A stretch of 64,000 nt of DNA from Piper betle (Eukaryota > Streptophyta > Magnoliopsida > Piperales > Piperaceae): positions 1 through 64,000 of the forward strand of contig JAURVB010012918.1 of NCBI GenBank assembly GCA_033002965.1. The letters run 5' to 3'. The position numbers were made by a program, and so were the translations under genes. Every line of letters starts with the position of its first letter. Position 1 is the stretch's first letter. The notes below the pieces were generated by a model that made no database searches, was not told where the DNA came from, and was given only the letters and a program-made list of their open reading frames with translations. Of the stretch, positions 45,977-58,155 are shown in pieces.

Positions 45977-46744
45977 GGCCATGCACTTTGAACCAAGACA
46001 TCGTGTGTTATTATACAATTCTAGGTTAAAATTTTTCTAGGAAAGCTCAAATCCCAATGGACAGGACCCTACACTATGTTGCATGCATTTCCACATAGTG
46101 CACAAGACCTAAAAAATGAGATAAATGGGAATCAATTCACGGTAAATGGACACAGATTGAAGCACTATCATGGTGCAAAAGTGCTTCACTTCACATCCCC
46201 TAATAGGCCAGCCTTATAATGATCAAGGGTGGAGTCAAGCTGGGGAGTGAAAACAAGCACTGACTAGGAGGCAAACTTGCATTGTTTAAAAAAACTAACG
46301 TTTGTTTTCAGAAATTACCCAACCCTAGCATGATAGCGCAACCCAAACCCACGCAAAAAGGGGAAAGAGATAAAACAAAAAAAGGGGTGACTAAAAGGTA
46401 AAGTTTTCTTTATCCCTACCTTTTCTTCACTGCCACTACTTGTACGCCACTCTCTATCCCATACAAACTCAGTGATCAATCAGCAAGGTATAAGCTTGAA
46501 TACAACGTTTATCATTCCAATTTATGGTTTTCCTATTTAAACATTGTTTTTATATGTTTAATTGTGTTGCATGTTGACACAAGTCGCTAGATTAGTTACG
46601 TTTTCAGCAACATGTTTCGTCTGCGAGAAAGAAGTTTTATGAAATTTCTTGATTGTCCAATTTCCACTCTAATGAAAGCTCATAAAGTTCCACTCTTTTT
46701 ACCTTGAAAGGGCTTTAAATTTTTCGTGACTTCGTTGAGTTATT
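45977..46744 (+). pseudogene. Athila/Tat-like integrase end and 3' untranslated region
   Basis: It resumes with RHRVLLYNSRLKFFLGKLK, QWTGPYTM and FTVNGHRLKHY, the C-terminal integrase part of the Athila/Tat branch. From about 46230 it runs into GTCAAGCTGGGGAGTGAAAAC and GACTAGGAGGCAAACTTGC, like the region following pol in that branch. 46300-46744 is untranslated and shows nothing further. The next reverse LTR begins at 46745. Confidence 0.75.
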
Positions 46745-49497
46745 TGTAATGACCCACCCAAACCGGACCAGGCGTTACTTTAAAATATAGTTAATGTAAA
46801 TGCAGCATTCCAGAACATGAATTTAAATACAGCAAATAAGTCTCGTAACATATAAAAAAATCATAACAATTAATCATGTTCTCTAAAAAATAAAATAACT
46901 GTCCCACAGTTTCAAACCGTTTCCTATAGCTACATTTATAACACAAGCGATTAATAAGGAAGTCCAATTTTTATTATCGACTCACCTTACCTAGGTTGGT
47001 AACAAAACCACCAACCACACTTTTATTCTTCAGTCCAATGCTGCTCACCTGCGGAGGCAATTCCGCGTTAGTGATAAAACCACTAAGCCATGTAATTAAA
47101 TGAAACAAGTCAATATAATCTCTATTCTCATTTCACTCATTTTTATTATTATTATTACACAAGTCTTTAGTAATTATCTCTCAGGTCATTCTGAGATTAG
47201 TAATTTGTCTCTCAGGTCATTCTGAGATTAGTAAAATTCGTCTCCCAGCTCATTCTTAGATTAGATGGTCTCCTAATTTATTTTGAGATTTTTCATAGTC
47301 TCCCAGTTCATTCTGAGATTAGAAATTATCTCTCAGCTCATTCGGAGATTAGGTGGTCCCCAAATTAATTTTAAAATTAGTCATGGTCTCCTAGTTTATT
47401 CTGAGATTAAAAATTATCTCCCAGCTCATTCTGAGATTAGGTGGTCTCCCAATTCATTTAGAGATTAATGCCGTCAAAGGCTACTAGCTTGGGAAAATAT
47501 AACATTTTGTATAATTATACCAGTTTAGGAAAATAGAACATTTCAAATAATTATACAGACACACATAATAATTTTAATGGTGCGGCCCCGTGTCAGACTT
47601 AGTTAATTCCTTGACCCCGATTGCGTTACAGCACATGGTGGTCGAATATGGGCTCAAGCCGACTAGGGCTACCAACAAGGGAAAGTACAACATTTCAAAT
47701 GATTATACGGACTTAGATATTTCAAACTTGCAGCTGCGACCAACAATCCTAATCTGAAAGAGAACATAAAATTATACATAAGTATAATTTTATTCGAGTA
47801 AGAATGCATGCAGCTAAATATCTAATATATATATTATTTTCAAAAATATTAAATATTAAATTATCAACAAATCTAGTGAGATAATTAATTATTCATGTGA
47901 CATAATTATTTAAGTTCTACTTTACATTTTAAATTAATTATCTAAATCATAATTAACACTTAACAAATAATAAAGTAATTATTAATTCATAAACAAGTAT
48001 TTCATTATTATTATTTGTATATTTCTTTTGAGATAGTAAATTTTCATATAATAATTAATTAGTTTAGTAACATTACCAATAACTCATTAAAATGATTATT
48101 TTTAAAGATTTATTACGAGTTCGTATTATTATTTTTAACTCGAGTCAGTATCGAGTCAACCCATATTTACAAAACTGCCACCCTTCTTCTTCTTCTTCTT
48201 CTTCCCGTCGCCATTCTTCTCTTCTCCAAAAACAGGTTCATCCTTCTCCTCCAACCCTTATCTTGGCACCCAATTGAACCACCATTTAAACATCCCAACA
48301 AAGCATCAACAACAAGATAAAATCAGCAAGTGAGGAAGCCTCAAGTGCGTGTTTTACAGCAGTTAACCAAGACGACCATGCTGCACCAACTCCTGGCATG
48401 TTCTTCTTCTCCCAGCCTCAAGACCCTTCCTTTCTTGCACCTTGCTCCAATTCAGATGTTCCACGACCTCAGGCTGGCCTCAAAACAGTAAGGATCAGCC
48501 ACCTTTGGACGTTGCATGGAGTATGGTCGTTCTCCCCACTTCTGCACTTCGCCACCATGAATTCAGGCGAGAAGGTCGTCCGTTGTGGACTGTTCCGGCG
48601 GCCTGAACTGCTGTGAAGGAACCCATGATGCTGTCGATGAAGCACAACCGGTGTCTACCCCTCTGAACATCCATTACAGCACCTATTGCAGCAGAACGTC
48701 GCCACTTCCATCACCCTTGCAACTCCGCCCATTCACCGCTGCAATTCCGCCACCCACCAGAAAACCAGGGACATGGCGAGCCCTCCCTTTGACCCAGCAG
48801 CAAGAGAGGTCGTCGGGGTGTGAGGGACTGCCTTGCAATTGTTCTTACGGTCGCCCATCTTGCCAAAGTTTCAGGCTACTCGGCCATGGACGGGATTCCA
48901 ATTTCAGTTCAGTTTAGTTCTTTTCTTGTTGATTTACAACTTTAATTCCCATGATTAACAAGCTTACTGTCAATTAAAAATATGCATGCAAGAATCCTAA
49001 TGTAAAAGAAATAAGAAAAGGGACGAGATACTCACGCAGCAATGAGGAGGGTGCCTGGGATGGAGAGGAGACAAAGGAGTGGACGGCTAGGGAAAAGGAT
49101 TTCCCACAATCTTCACAACTATATATATAATACAACTCAACGAGTCCCTCAATTAAATTCTTACACCCTACCCTACCGCCCATTCATGAATAGGTATCAC
49201 TTGGCTAAAGTTTGTTCTCCCTTTTCCTCCCACTCACCAAGTCGTCACCCACCCAAGACTGGGGTTTGGCCTTAGGTCGAACCATGACCGGTCGACTAAT
49301 GATCATAATAATCGTGATGACCAATCATATCGATTCACCCGTACTTCACTTAACCGGGTAACCGGGTAAATAAATGGGTAAATAATAAAATATAATAATT
49401 AACCGGGTAGAATTAACGGGTAAAGAATATAACACGTTCGGTCCTTTCTAGACCGCATCCGCATCAAAAAATTTTGTTTTTTCTCACGGTCTTTACA
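46745..49497 (-). repeat. Reverse Tekay-like LTR, complete, 2753 bp
   Basis: It runs from TGTAATGACCC to CACGGTCTTTACA. It has the palindromic box (47051-47066), a type R array, the TCAGACTTAGTTAATTCC box near 47595, an AT-rich block and (TTC)n. Internal sequence with a reverse purine tract follows at 49498, so it is the 3' LTR of a reverse element. At 48960-48980 it holds the uninterrupted version of the site where the TRIM inserted in the sister copy. Confidence 0.9.
47170..47470 (-). repeat. LTR minisatellite type R
   Basis: Imperfect units of about 28-33 bp contain CTCCCAGCTCATTCTGAGATTAG. The array occupies the same slot as arrays A and P in other LTRs. Forward copies of the type lie at 52721-53165 and 55328-55412. 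Confidence 0.85.
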
Positions 49498-50698
49498 ATC
49501 TCCCCAACTTGGAGATATTTCGTCCCCGAAATATCATAATGGCAACAGAACAATCATGATTAATTTTATTTATTTCTTCGGGATCAGTTCATGCTACTAC
49601 AAATATAAACTCCTGTGCCACAAACAGGCTAGGGTATTTCCTTGCCATTTCTTGTTCAGTCTCCCATGTAGCTTCCTCTGACCCCTAATTTTTCCACAAT
49701 ACTTTTACCAAAGGAATTTCCTTGTTCCTGAGTGTCTTTATTTCTCTTGCCAAGATGCGGATCAGCTATTCCTTGTAGGTTAAATTTGATTGTAGCTCTA
49801 AGTCATTCAAAATTTGTGATGATATGATCATCATCCTGTGCATATTTCTTTAGCATTGACACATGGAAAACATTGTGTACTCCCAGCTAGGCTTGGTGGT
49901 AATGCTAGTCTATATGCACAATTTCCAACTCGATCCAGGATTGGAAACGGTCCTATGAATATTGGCTTCAACTTCCCTGATATTTTAAATCTGATCACCC
50001 CCTTCGTAGCAGATGTCATTTAGGTACACAAACTCCCAAACTTGGAACTCTAGGTCCTTCCTTCGAGTATCAGCATAACTCTTTTGTCGATCGTGAGCTG
50101 CCTTAAGTCTTTGCTAAATGAGTTTCACCTTTTCAGTTGCTTCCCTCACCATCTCTGGCCTGACTATAACTGCCTCGATAGACTCCAGCCAACACAATGG
50201 AGATCTACGGGACCTACCATATAAGGCTTTAAATGGTGCCATCCCTATACTGGCTTGGTAAGAGTTATTGAAGGTGAATTCAGTTGAGGCTAAGTGTTTC
50301 TCCTAGTCACCGCCCCAATCAAGAATGCAAGCTCTTAACAAATCTTCCAACGTATAAATAGTTCTCTCACTCCGCCCATCCATTTGGGGATGATAAGCTA
50401 TATTCAGCTTGATTTGAGTTCCCATTGCTTTTTGGAAAACTTCCCAGAAATGTGAGGTGAATAGGGGATGGCAGTCGGAGACTATCTCCTTTGGAATCCC
50501 ATGCAACTTGACAATATTGTCAACATACAAACCTGCCAGGTATTCCACCATCTCATTGATTCGGGGGATGATCTAGTAGTCGGTCCCTACCATATGGAGT
50601 CATCTTTTGAGTCTTGAGCTTTGCAATAAAATCGCATGTGACACACTCCCATTTCTAGGTTGGTATTTCTAAAGGTTGCAATAGTCCTCTAGGTAGTT
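49498..50698 (-). pseudogene. Reverse integrase C-terminal half, truncated
   Basis: A reverse purine tract (49498-49510) and TTTCGTCCCCGAAAT lead into the end of pol. Reading in reverse, PSLFVA ends near 49617. [18 protein letters not shown] lies near 49960, and the integrase core with [19 protein letters not shown] and [10 protein letters not shown] at 50303-50551. The DRDPL motif is changed to DCHPL. The frame is broken at several places, and the start is cut at 50698 by the next LTR. It is the same family as 36420-37093. Confidence 0.85.
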
Positions 50699-52720
50699 TG
50701 TAAAGAGCACGGAAAAATTTTTTTAATATATTCGACTTGGGCAGGGAAGGATTGAACATTAGAGAATTAATATTAATTATATTATATTCTCTACCCGGGT
50801 AAGTCTACCCGGTTTCCCGGTTAATGAAATAAAATATGGGTGTTGGTGTGATTCCACAAACCCTAGTGGTCATTTCATTTGATAAAGGACGTCCTCCACC
50901 CTAGCCTTCATTAGCATTCTCCTCTCCTCTTCCTTTCTGGCGTGTCATCTTCCTTGCCTAGGTATTCTTCCTATCTCCCTCTTCTTAATTTTCTTGCATG
51001 CGTATTTTAATTTGATAATAAATTATATAATCGTGTGGATTAAAGTTTAAAATCAACAGGAAAGAAAGTAAACAAAAATTAAACTTTAATTCGGCCGACA
51101 AGTCCCTTGTTTCGGCAAGATGGGTAAGCACAGGCAAGGTTGCCAGGAATCGGGGGCGAGGGTCGTTCCGATGTCGGAAGATGATCCTACTCTCTTTGGT
51201 GATTAGTGTAAGGTTGATTTTACATGTGTGGATGTCGGCCTAGGGTGGTAAATGGCCAAAACCAGTAGCGGCGGCAAAACAGGGACGACGGCAGTGGGGC
51301 AAGAAATCCGGCCATCCTAGGTGGCGACGGGTTCCAATATGGCCGGGGAGGGTAGATAGGTGGTCGAGGGTGTCGAGGCGACCACCCAATTGAGGTGGCG
51401 ATGCTCACCGGTGGTGAAATTGTCAACGTGAGCGCACGGCTAGGAAGGTGATGCGGGCGTCGCCGCGGCTGGAAGGCAACCAGAGTTGGTTGGGGCGACA
51501 CCGCAAGGGCATGGCAGGGCTGGTCAACGACGATTGATAGCGGTAGGAGGTGATCGGCGGTGGCGGCGCCGGCTGGAGGGCGCTTGGAGTTGGGAACAGA
51601 GCATGCCGGATAAGAAGAAGAAGGAAAAAATTACCTTGGGTGGCGATCTAGTAAATAATGCTTGACTCGATACAGCTCGAGTTAAATAATAATACCTACT
51701 CTTAAGTAACTCCTGACTCGATACCGACTCGAGTTAAAAATAATTCGAACTAGTAATAAATCTTTAAAAATAATTATTTTAATGGGTTATGGGTAAAGTT
51801 ACTAAACTAACTAATTATTGTATGAAATCGCCACAAGTAATAAAAGCACGGTAACGATAAACGGTCGATAATTAATCGGTGTAATTCAAGTTATTAAATT
51901 AAATCGGAGTGTTATAAGTAATTAATAAAATAAAGATTTTACCTTTACCATGTTAAATTTAACATTAGGTAAATAAAGTGATTATTTCAATAATGAGTCA
52001 GTAATGTAGAAAATAGGTTATTAAACTACAGTCGGGTAGCAATCACTCTCGTCGAACCTAAATAACATAATGAAAATAAATAAAGTTTTAAACTTTATTG
52101 AGTCGAATAATTTAAAATAATTGTATTAATAATATTTTTTAATAATATAAATTATTTAATTGAACAACTTAATTAATTAAATTGCTGTAAATGATAGTAG
52201 CGATTAAAAATTATAAACGTCTACAAAATCATCTAGATCGGGGTTAAATAATGTGGAGTAGGATTTACATGATTATGTCACAGGAATAATTAATTATCTC
52301 ACTAGATTTGTTGATAATTTAATATTTAATATTCTTGGAAATGATATATATATATTAGATATTTAGTTGCATGCATCCCTACTCAAATAAAATTATACTT
52401 ATATATAATTTTATATTCTAGTTCAGATTAGGATCATTGGTTGCAGCTGCGAGTTTGAAATATCCAGGTCCGTATAATGATTTGAATCTTGTACTTTCCC
52501 TTGTTTGTAGTCCTGGTTGGCCCGAGCCCAGATTCAACCACCATGCGCTGTAACGCGATCGGGGTCAAGGAATTGTTATATTTATTTGAAATGTTATATT
52601 GTGTGTATAATTATTGGGAATGTTGTATTGTCCATATAATTATTTGAAATGTTATATTTTCTTAAACTAGTATAACAATATGAAATGTTGTATTTTCCCA
52701 AATTGGTAACCCTTGTCGGC

Positions 52721-53165
52721 ACTAATCTCAGGATGACCTGGGAGCCGTTTCTTAATCTCAGAATGAGCTAGGAGACAATTGTCTAATCTCAGAATGACCT
52801 CGGAGACTATTTTAACCTCAAGATGAATTGGGGGACCAAGACTAATCTCAAGATGAATTGGGTGACAACGTAATCTCAGAATGAGTTGGGAGACGAATTT
52901 AACCTCAAGATGAATTGGGGGACCATGACTAATCTCAAGAAGAATTTGGAGACCACCTAATCTTAGAATGAGCTGGGAGACAATTGTCTAATCTCAGATT
53001 GAGCTGGGAGACGATTTTAACCTCGAGATGAATAGGGGGACCATGACTAATTAGAAGATGAATTGGGAGACCACCTAATCTCAGAATGAGCAAGGAGTCG
53101 ACTCTTACTAATCTCAGAATGACTTGAGAGACAAATTACTAATCTCAAAATGACTTGAGGGATAA
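52721..53165 (+). repeat. LTR minisatellite type R
   Basis: Units such as TAATCTCAGAATGAGCTGG followed by GAGAC alternate with AACCTCAAGATGAATTGGGG variants. The array lies between the conserved GGGGTCAAGGAATTG box and the palindromic box. Confidence 0.85.
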
Positions 53166-53477
53166 GTACTCTTTGCTTGTGTAATAATAATAATAATAAC
53201 GAGTGAAAAGATAATAGGGATTTTATTGACTTGTTTAATTTAATTATGCTGCTTAGTGGTTTTATCACTAATGCGGAATTGCCTCCGCAGGTGAGCAGCT
53301 TTGGAATTAAAGAATATAAGCGTGGTTGGTGGTTCTTTTACCAACCCAGGTATGGTGAATCGATAATAAAGTTGGACTTCATCATTATTCTCATATGTTA
53401 TAAATGTGACTATGGGAAAAGGTCCAAGACTGTGGGACGATTATTTTAAATTTTAAAGAACATGATTTATTCTTATG

Positions 53478-55328
53478 AATGGACCTGACAGTCAAAAACG
53501 GATATGTCAAAATGGACTTGACAGTCAAAAACGGATATGTCAGAATGGACCTGACAGCTAATAATAGACATGTCAGAATAGACCTGACAGTCAATAATTG
53601 ATATGTCAGAATGGACCTGATAGCCAATAATGGACATGTCAGAATGGACCTGGCAGCCAATAATGGATATGTTTGAATGGACTTGACAACCAATAATGGA
53701 CATGTCAGAATGGACCTAACAGCCAATAATAGATACGTCAGAATGGACCTACTCAATAATGGATATGTCAGAATGGACCTGAGAGCCAATAATGGACATG
53801 TCAGAATGGACCTGAGAGCCAATAATGGACATGTCAGAATGGACCTGACATCGAATGATGGATATGTCAGGATGGACCTGAGAGCCAATAATGGACATGT
53901 CAGAATGGACCCGACAGCCAAAAATGAATATGTCCAAATGGACCTGACAGCGAACAATGGACATGTCAGAATGGACCTGACAGCCAATAATGGATATGTC
54001 AAAATGGACCTAACAGTCAATAATGGAAATGTTAGAATGGACCTGACAGCTAATAATGGACATGTCAGAAGGGACGTGACAGCCAATAATGGACATGTCA
54101 GAATGGACCTGGCAGCCAATAGTGGATATCTCAAAATGGACCTAACAGTCAATAATGGAAATGTCAAAATGGATCAGACAGCCAATAATAGACATGTCAG
54201 AATGGACCTGACAGCAAATAATGGACATGTTAGAATGGACCTGACAGCTAATAATGGACATGTCAGAATGGACCAACAGTCAATAATGGATATGTCAGAA
54301 TGGACCTGACAGCCAATAATAGACATGTCAGAATGGACCTGACAGCCAATAATGGATATGTCAGAATGGACCTGACCACCAATAATGGTCATGTGAGAAT
54401 GGACCTGACAGCCAATAATAGATATGTCAGAATGGACTTGATAGTCAATAATGGAAATCTCAGAATGGACCTGACAGCCAATAATGGACATGTCAGAATG
54501 GACCTGAGAGCCAATATTGGACATGTAAGAATGGACCTGACAGCGAATAATGGATATATTAAGATGGACCTGAGAGCCAATAATGGACATGTTAGAATGG
54601 ACCCGACAGCCAAAAATGGATATGTCCGAATGGACCTGACAGCCAATAATGGACATGTCAGAATGGACCTGACTGCCAATAATAGATATGTCAGAATGAA
54701 CCTAATAGTCAATAATGGAAATGTTAGAATGGACCTGACAGCCAATAATGAACATGTCAGAATGGACTTGACAGCCAATAATGGACATGTCATAATGGAC
54801 CTGGTAGCCAATAATAGATATCTCAGAATGGACCTAACATTTAATAATGGAAATGTTAGAATGGACCTGACAGGCAATAATGGATATGTCAGAATGGACC
54901 TGACAGGCAATAATGGACATGTAAGAATGGACCTGACAGCAAATAATGGATATGTGAGAATGGACCTGAGAGCCAATAATGGACATGTTAGAATGGACTT
55001 GACAGCCAAAATGGATATGTCCGAATGGACCTGACAACCAATAATGGTCATGTTAGAATGGACCTGACACCCAATAATGGATATGTTACAATGGACCTGA
55101 CAATCAATAATGGAAATGTCATAATGGACCTGACAGCTAATAATGGACATGTCAGAATGGACCAAACAGCCAATAATGGACATGTCAGAATGGACCTGAT
55201 AGCCAATAATGGACATGTCAGAATGGACCTGCCAGCTAATAATGGACCTGACAACCAAAAATGGAAATGTCAGAATGGACCTAACAGCCAATAATGGACA
55301 TGTTAGAATGGACCAAACAGCTAATAAT
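53478..55328 (+). repeat. LTR minisatellite type Q, 33-bp unit, over 50 copies
   Basis: The unit is GGACATGTCAGAATGGACCT plus GACAGCCAATAAT. About 1.85 kb of it gives some 56 copies with point differences. The unit has no stop in several frames on either strand. This yields repeated 11-residue words (MDLTANNGHVR forward, SILTCPLLAVR reverse) in frames of 200 to 300 residues. No start context, domain or frame preference favours one, so I treat it as satellite DNA. Confidence 0.92.
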
Positions 55329-55412
55329 GACTAATCTCAGAATGACTTGGGAGACCACCTAATCTCAGAATGAACTGGGAGACAAACTTTTAACCTCAGA
55401 ATGACTTGAGAG
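55328..55412 (+). repeat. Short type R array
   Basis: Three to four units of the TAATCTCAGAATGACTTGG type directly continue the 33-bp array. This shows that both array types can be neighbours in one LTR. Confidence 0.75.
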
Positions 55413-55812
55413 CCTATAGACCTACATTGAGTTTGATCCTGACATGGGTATGTTGGCTAATCAAGATTGTTTGATTTCAGCTCACTTAAGGAAGAATGAA
55501 AGTATGGTTGGCGGTTCTTTTACGGACTCAGGATAGGAGAATGGTTAATAAATTTGACTTCCTTTTATTTTCTTGTGTTATACATGTGGCTTTGGGAAAC
55601 GATCCAAGACTGTTGAACTATTATTATTATGTCTTGACTAACCATAATTTACTCTGAATGAGTCATACTTATGGTTTTAATAGAAATCATGTAACATATA
55701 AATAACGCCCGAACATGTTAGGGCTGGTCGTTACAGGGTTGGTTTGGTATAATTTTGAGTAACGCCTAGCCAGCTAGGTCGACAATATTATGAAAAATGG
55801 CGGGTCATTACA

Positions 55813-56196
55813 CGTGGTATCGGAGCAACCTAGTTCGGTGTTAGATGGTGGGCTGGACTAGGGACGTTGGGTAGGCTGCCGGTCATTGGCCAGAAAGGTC
55901 GTGGCCTTGCGCAAGCAACAGGTTGAACTAGGGACGTTGGCTAGGCTGCCGGCTGCGGGCCAGAAAGGTTGTGGGCTGAGGCTAGCAAGGGGCCAAGTAT
56001 AGGCGTTTCGGGGACAAAATTTTCTAAGCTGGGTGGATTGGATTGTGTGACGCCTCAAGTTAGTCCCACATCTAATACCTACAGGGAGAAGATCATGTTT
56101 ATAAGTAAGAATGGACTATAGATCTTTAACTTGGGTTAACTAATTTAAAGAAATGACTTAGGCCCATTATGTTGCACTTTGGGCCAGGTCATTACA
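55813..56196 (+). mobile_element. TRIM internal region and LTR joined to a long LTR
   Basis: CGTGGTATCGGAGCAACC (a primer site with one change) follows the long LTR end at 55812. Then GTTCGGTGTTAGATGGTGGGC and two copies of GGCTGCCGG appear, as in TRIM internal regions. A TRIM LTR lies at 56044-56196 (TGTGTGACGCC...GGTCATTACA). The normal left TRIM LTR is replaced by the Tekay-like LTR. Confidence 0.8.
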
Positions 56197-56461
56197 CGCA
56201 AAAATATAATCAATGTGGATTGAACCCACAACCTTAAGGTCATCAACTTGAAGACTTAGAGCTACAATCAAATTTAACTGTTGAGGAAAAGCCGATCTGT
56301 AGCCTGGCAAGATAAATAAACACACTAAGGAACAAGGAAATTCCTTTGGTAAAAGTATTGTGGAAAAATCAAGGGTCAGAAGAAGCTACAAGGGAGACTG
56401 AACAAGAAATGATAAGGAAATACCCTAGCCTATTTGTGGCATTGGAGTTTTATAATTGTAG
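56197..56461 (+). pseudogene. Integrase C-terminal tail
   Basis: From about 56247 the translation reads [27 protein letters not shown] and RKYPSLFVAL, close to 36895-37093. A stop lies near 56305. 56197-56246 is unassigned. This is the remainder of a forward element whose upstream part is lost at the TRIM boundary. Confidence 0.8.
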
Positions 56462-56548
56462 TGGCATGAACCGATCCCAAAGAAATAAATAAAGTTAATC
56501 ATAATTGTTCTATTGCTTGTTATAATATTTCGGGGACGAAATATTTCC

Positions 56549-56560
56549 AAGTTGGGGAGA
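56549..56560 (+). other. Polypurine tract
   Basis: AAGTTGGGGAGA is followed one base later by the LTR start TGTAAAGACCGTGG at 56562. Confidence 0.85.
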
Positions 56561-56561
56561 T

Positions 56562-58118
56562 TGTAAAGACCGTGGAAAAATTTTTTTTTTAATATCGAAC
56601 GTTAGAGAATTAATATTAATTATATTTTATTCTCTACCCGGTTAAGTCTACCTCGTTAAATATTTTATTCTTTACCCAGTGACCCTGTTAAAGGAATTAA
56701 ATAGGAGTGTTGGTGTGTTTCCACCTAGCCGTCATTTCATTGGTAAAGAATGTCCTCCACCCTAGCCTTCATTTGCATTCTCTTCTCCTCTTCCTTGCCG
56801 GCGTGTCTTCTTCCTTACTTAGGTATTCTTCCTATCTCCCTCTTCTTAATTTTCTTGCATGCATATTTTAATTTGATAATAAGCTTTATAATCGTGAGGA
56901 TTAAAAGTTTAAAATCAATAAGAAAACAAATACGATTTTACACTGTTCGGCGAGTTTCCCCTGTTCGGCAAGATGGGCAAGCACGGGCAAGCTTCTTCAG
57001 GAATCAGTGGCGAAGACCGTTCCGATGTCAGAAGATGATCCGACTCTCTTCGTCGATCAAAATAGGGTTGATCTCACGTTTGTGGTTGCCGGCCTGGGGT
57101 GGTGAATAGACAAAAATAGGGGACGGCGGCGAAAATAGGGGCGACGGCGGTGGGTGAAGAAATCCGGCCGTCTTCGGTGGATAAGGGGTCCCAAGACCAC
57201 CGAATTGAGGCGGCGATGCTCTCCGAATAGGAAGACGATGCGGGCGTCGCTGCACCTGGAAGAAGGCCGGAGTTGGCCAAGGGGACACCGCAACGACATG
57301 ACAGGGTTGGTCGGCAACGATGGACGGCAGCAGTGGCGGTTGGAGCACTCGTGGAGTCGAGAACAGAGCATGTTGGAGAATAAGAAGAAGAAGAAGAAGG
57401 GCGGTGGCAATTTTGTAAATACAGGTTGGCTCGATACCGACTTGAATTAAAAATAATACAAAATCATAATAAAATCTTTAAAAATGATTATTTTAAAGGG
57501 TTCTAGGGTAAGTTACTAAACTAATTAATTATTAGACAAAGTCGACATGGACATAAGTAATAAAAATAAGGTAATGATAAGCTGTCGATCATTAATCGGC
57601 GTAATAAAAGCAATCAGATTAAATCGGATGGTTATAAGTAATTAATAAATAAAGATGTTACCTTGACCATATTAAATTTAATATTAGGTAAGTAAAGTGA
57701 TTATTTTAATTACGAGTCAGTAATGTAGAAGATGGGTTATTAAATTATAGTTGGGTAGCAATCACTCGCATCGAACCTAAATAGCATAATGGAAATAAAT
57801 AAAGTTCGAAACTTTATAGAGTCAAATAGTTTAAAATAATTGTATTAATAATATTTATGAATTAAAATAATTCAAATTATTTTAAATAATTTGATTGAAT
57901 AACTTAATTAATTGAATTGTTGTAAGTAATAGTAGTGATTAAAAAAACTATAACCGAAGAAAAAAAATTAATAATAGTAATTAAATATTTGGGTATAAGT
58001 TGATAAATATTTTATTATTTGTTAGGTGTTAATTATGATCTAGATTATTAATGTCAAGTATGATTTAAATGATTATGTCACAAGAATAGTTTAATATTTA
58101 ATATTGTTGAAATTTAAT
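56562..58118 (+). mobile_element. 3' LTR, truncated at a (TA)n run
   Basis: It follows the LTR at 30538 from its start to the AAATTTAATAG sequence (compare 32180-32200), then breaks at 58118. The conserved box, array and LTR end are missing. The GC-rich open frames at 57030-57450 are shared LTR sequence. Confidence 0.85.

Positions 58119-58153
<35 letters not shown>
58119..58153. repeat. (TA)n microsatellite at a junction
   Basis: About 17 TA units join one LTR fragment to another. The intact LTR has only a short ATATATAT here. Confidence 0.9.

Positions 58154-58155
<2 letters not shown>

Larger units (their letters stand above)
50699..55812 (+). mobile_element. Giant Tekay-like LTR or LTR composite with two array types
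   Basis: It starts TGTAAAGAGCACGG and keeps the usual order: GC-rich block, AT-rich block, AGGAATTG box near 52568, type R array, palindromic box 53273-53288, TATAAATGTGACTATGGG near 53399. Instead of ending about 200 bp later, the 33-bp array 53478-55328 follows. Then come a short type R array and a second LTR end with GAGTTTGATCCTGACATGGG and GGCGGGTCATTACA at 55812. It probably arose from two LTRs joined through the repeats. The flank TAGTT (50694-50698) is not repeated after 55812. Confidence 0.75.

Noticed and set aside
53391..55294. Frames of 210, 244, 258 and 300 residues on both strands as repeat-protein genes
   Set aside because: They are translations of the 33-bp array, open in several frames and both strands at once, with no domain or start context.
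50699..55812. A simple solo LTR
   Set aside because: No matching flanks (TAGTT on the left, CGTGG on the right), and two LTR-end segments are present.
56197..56246. tRNA-like end (ATTGAACCCACAACC)
   Set aside because: Too short, with no cloverleaf; at most a chance likeness to a T-arm.
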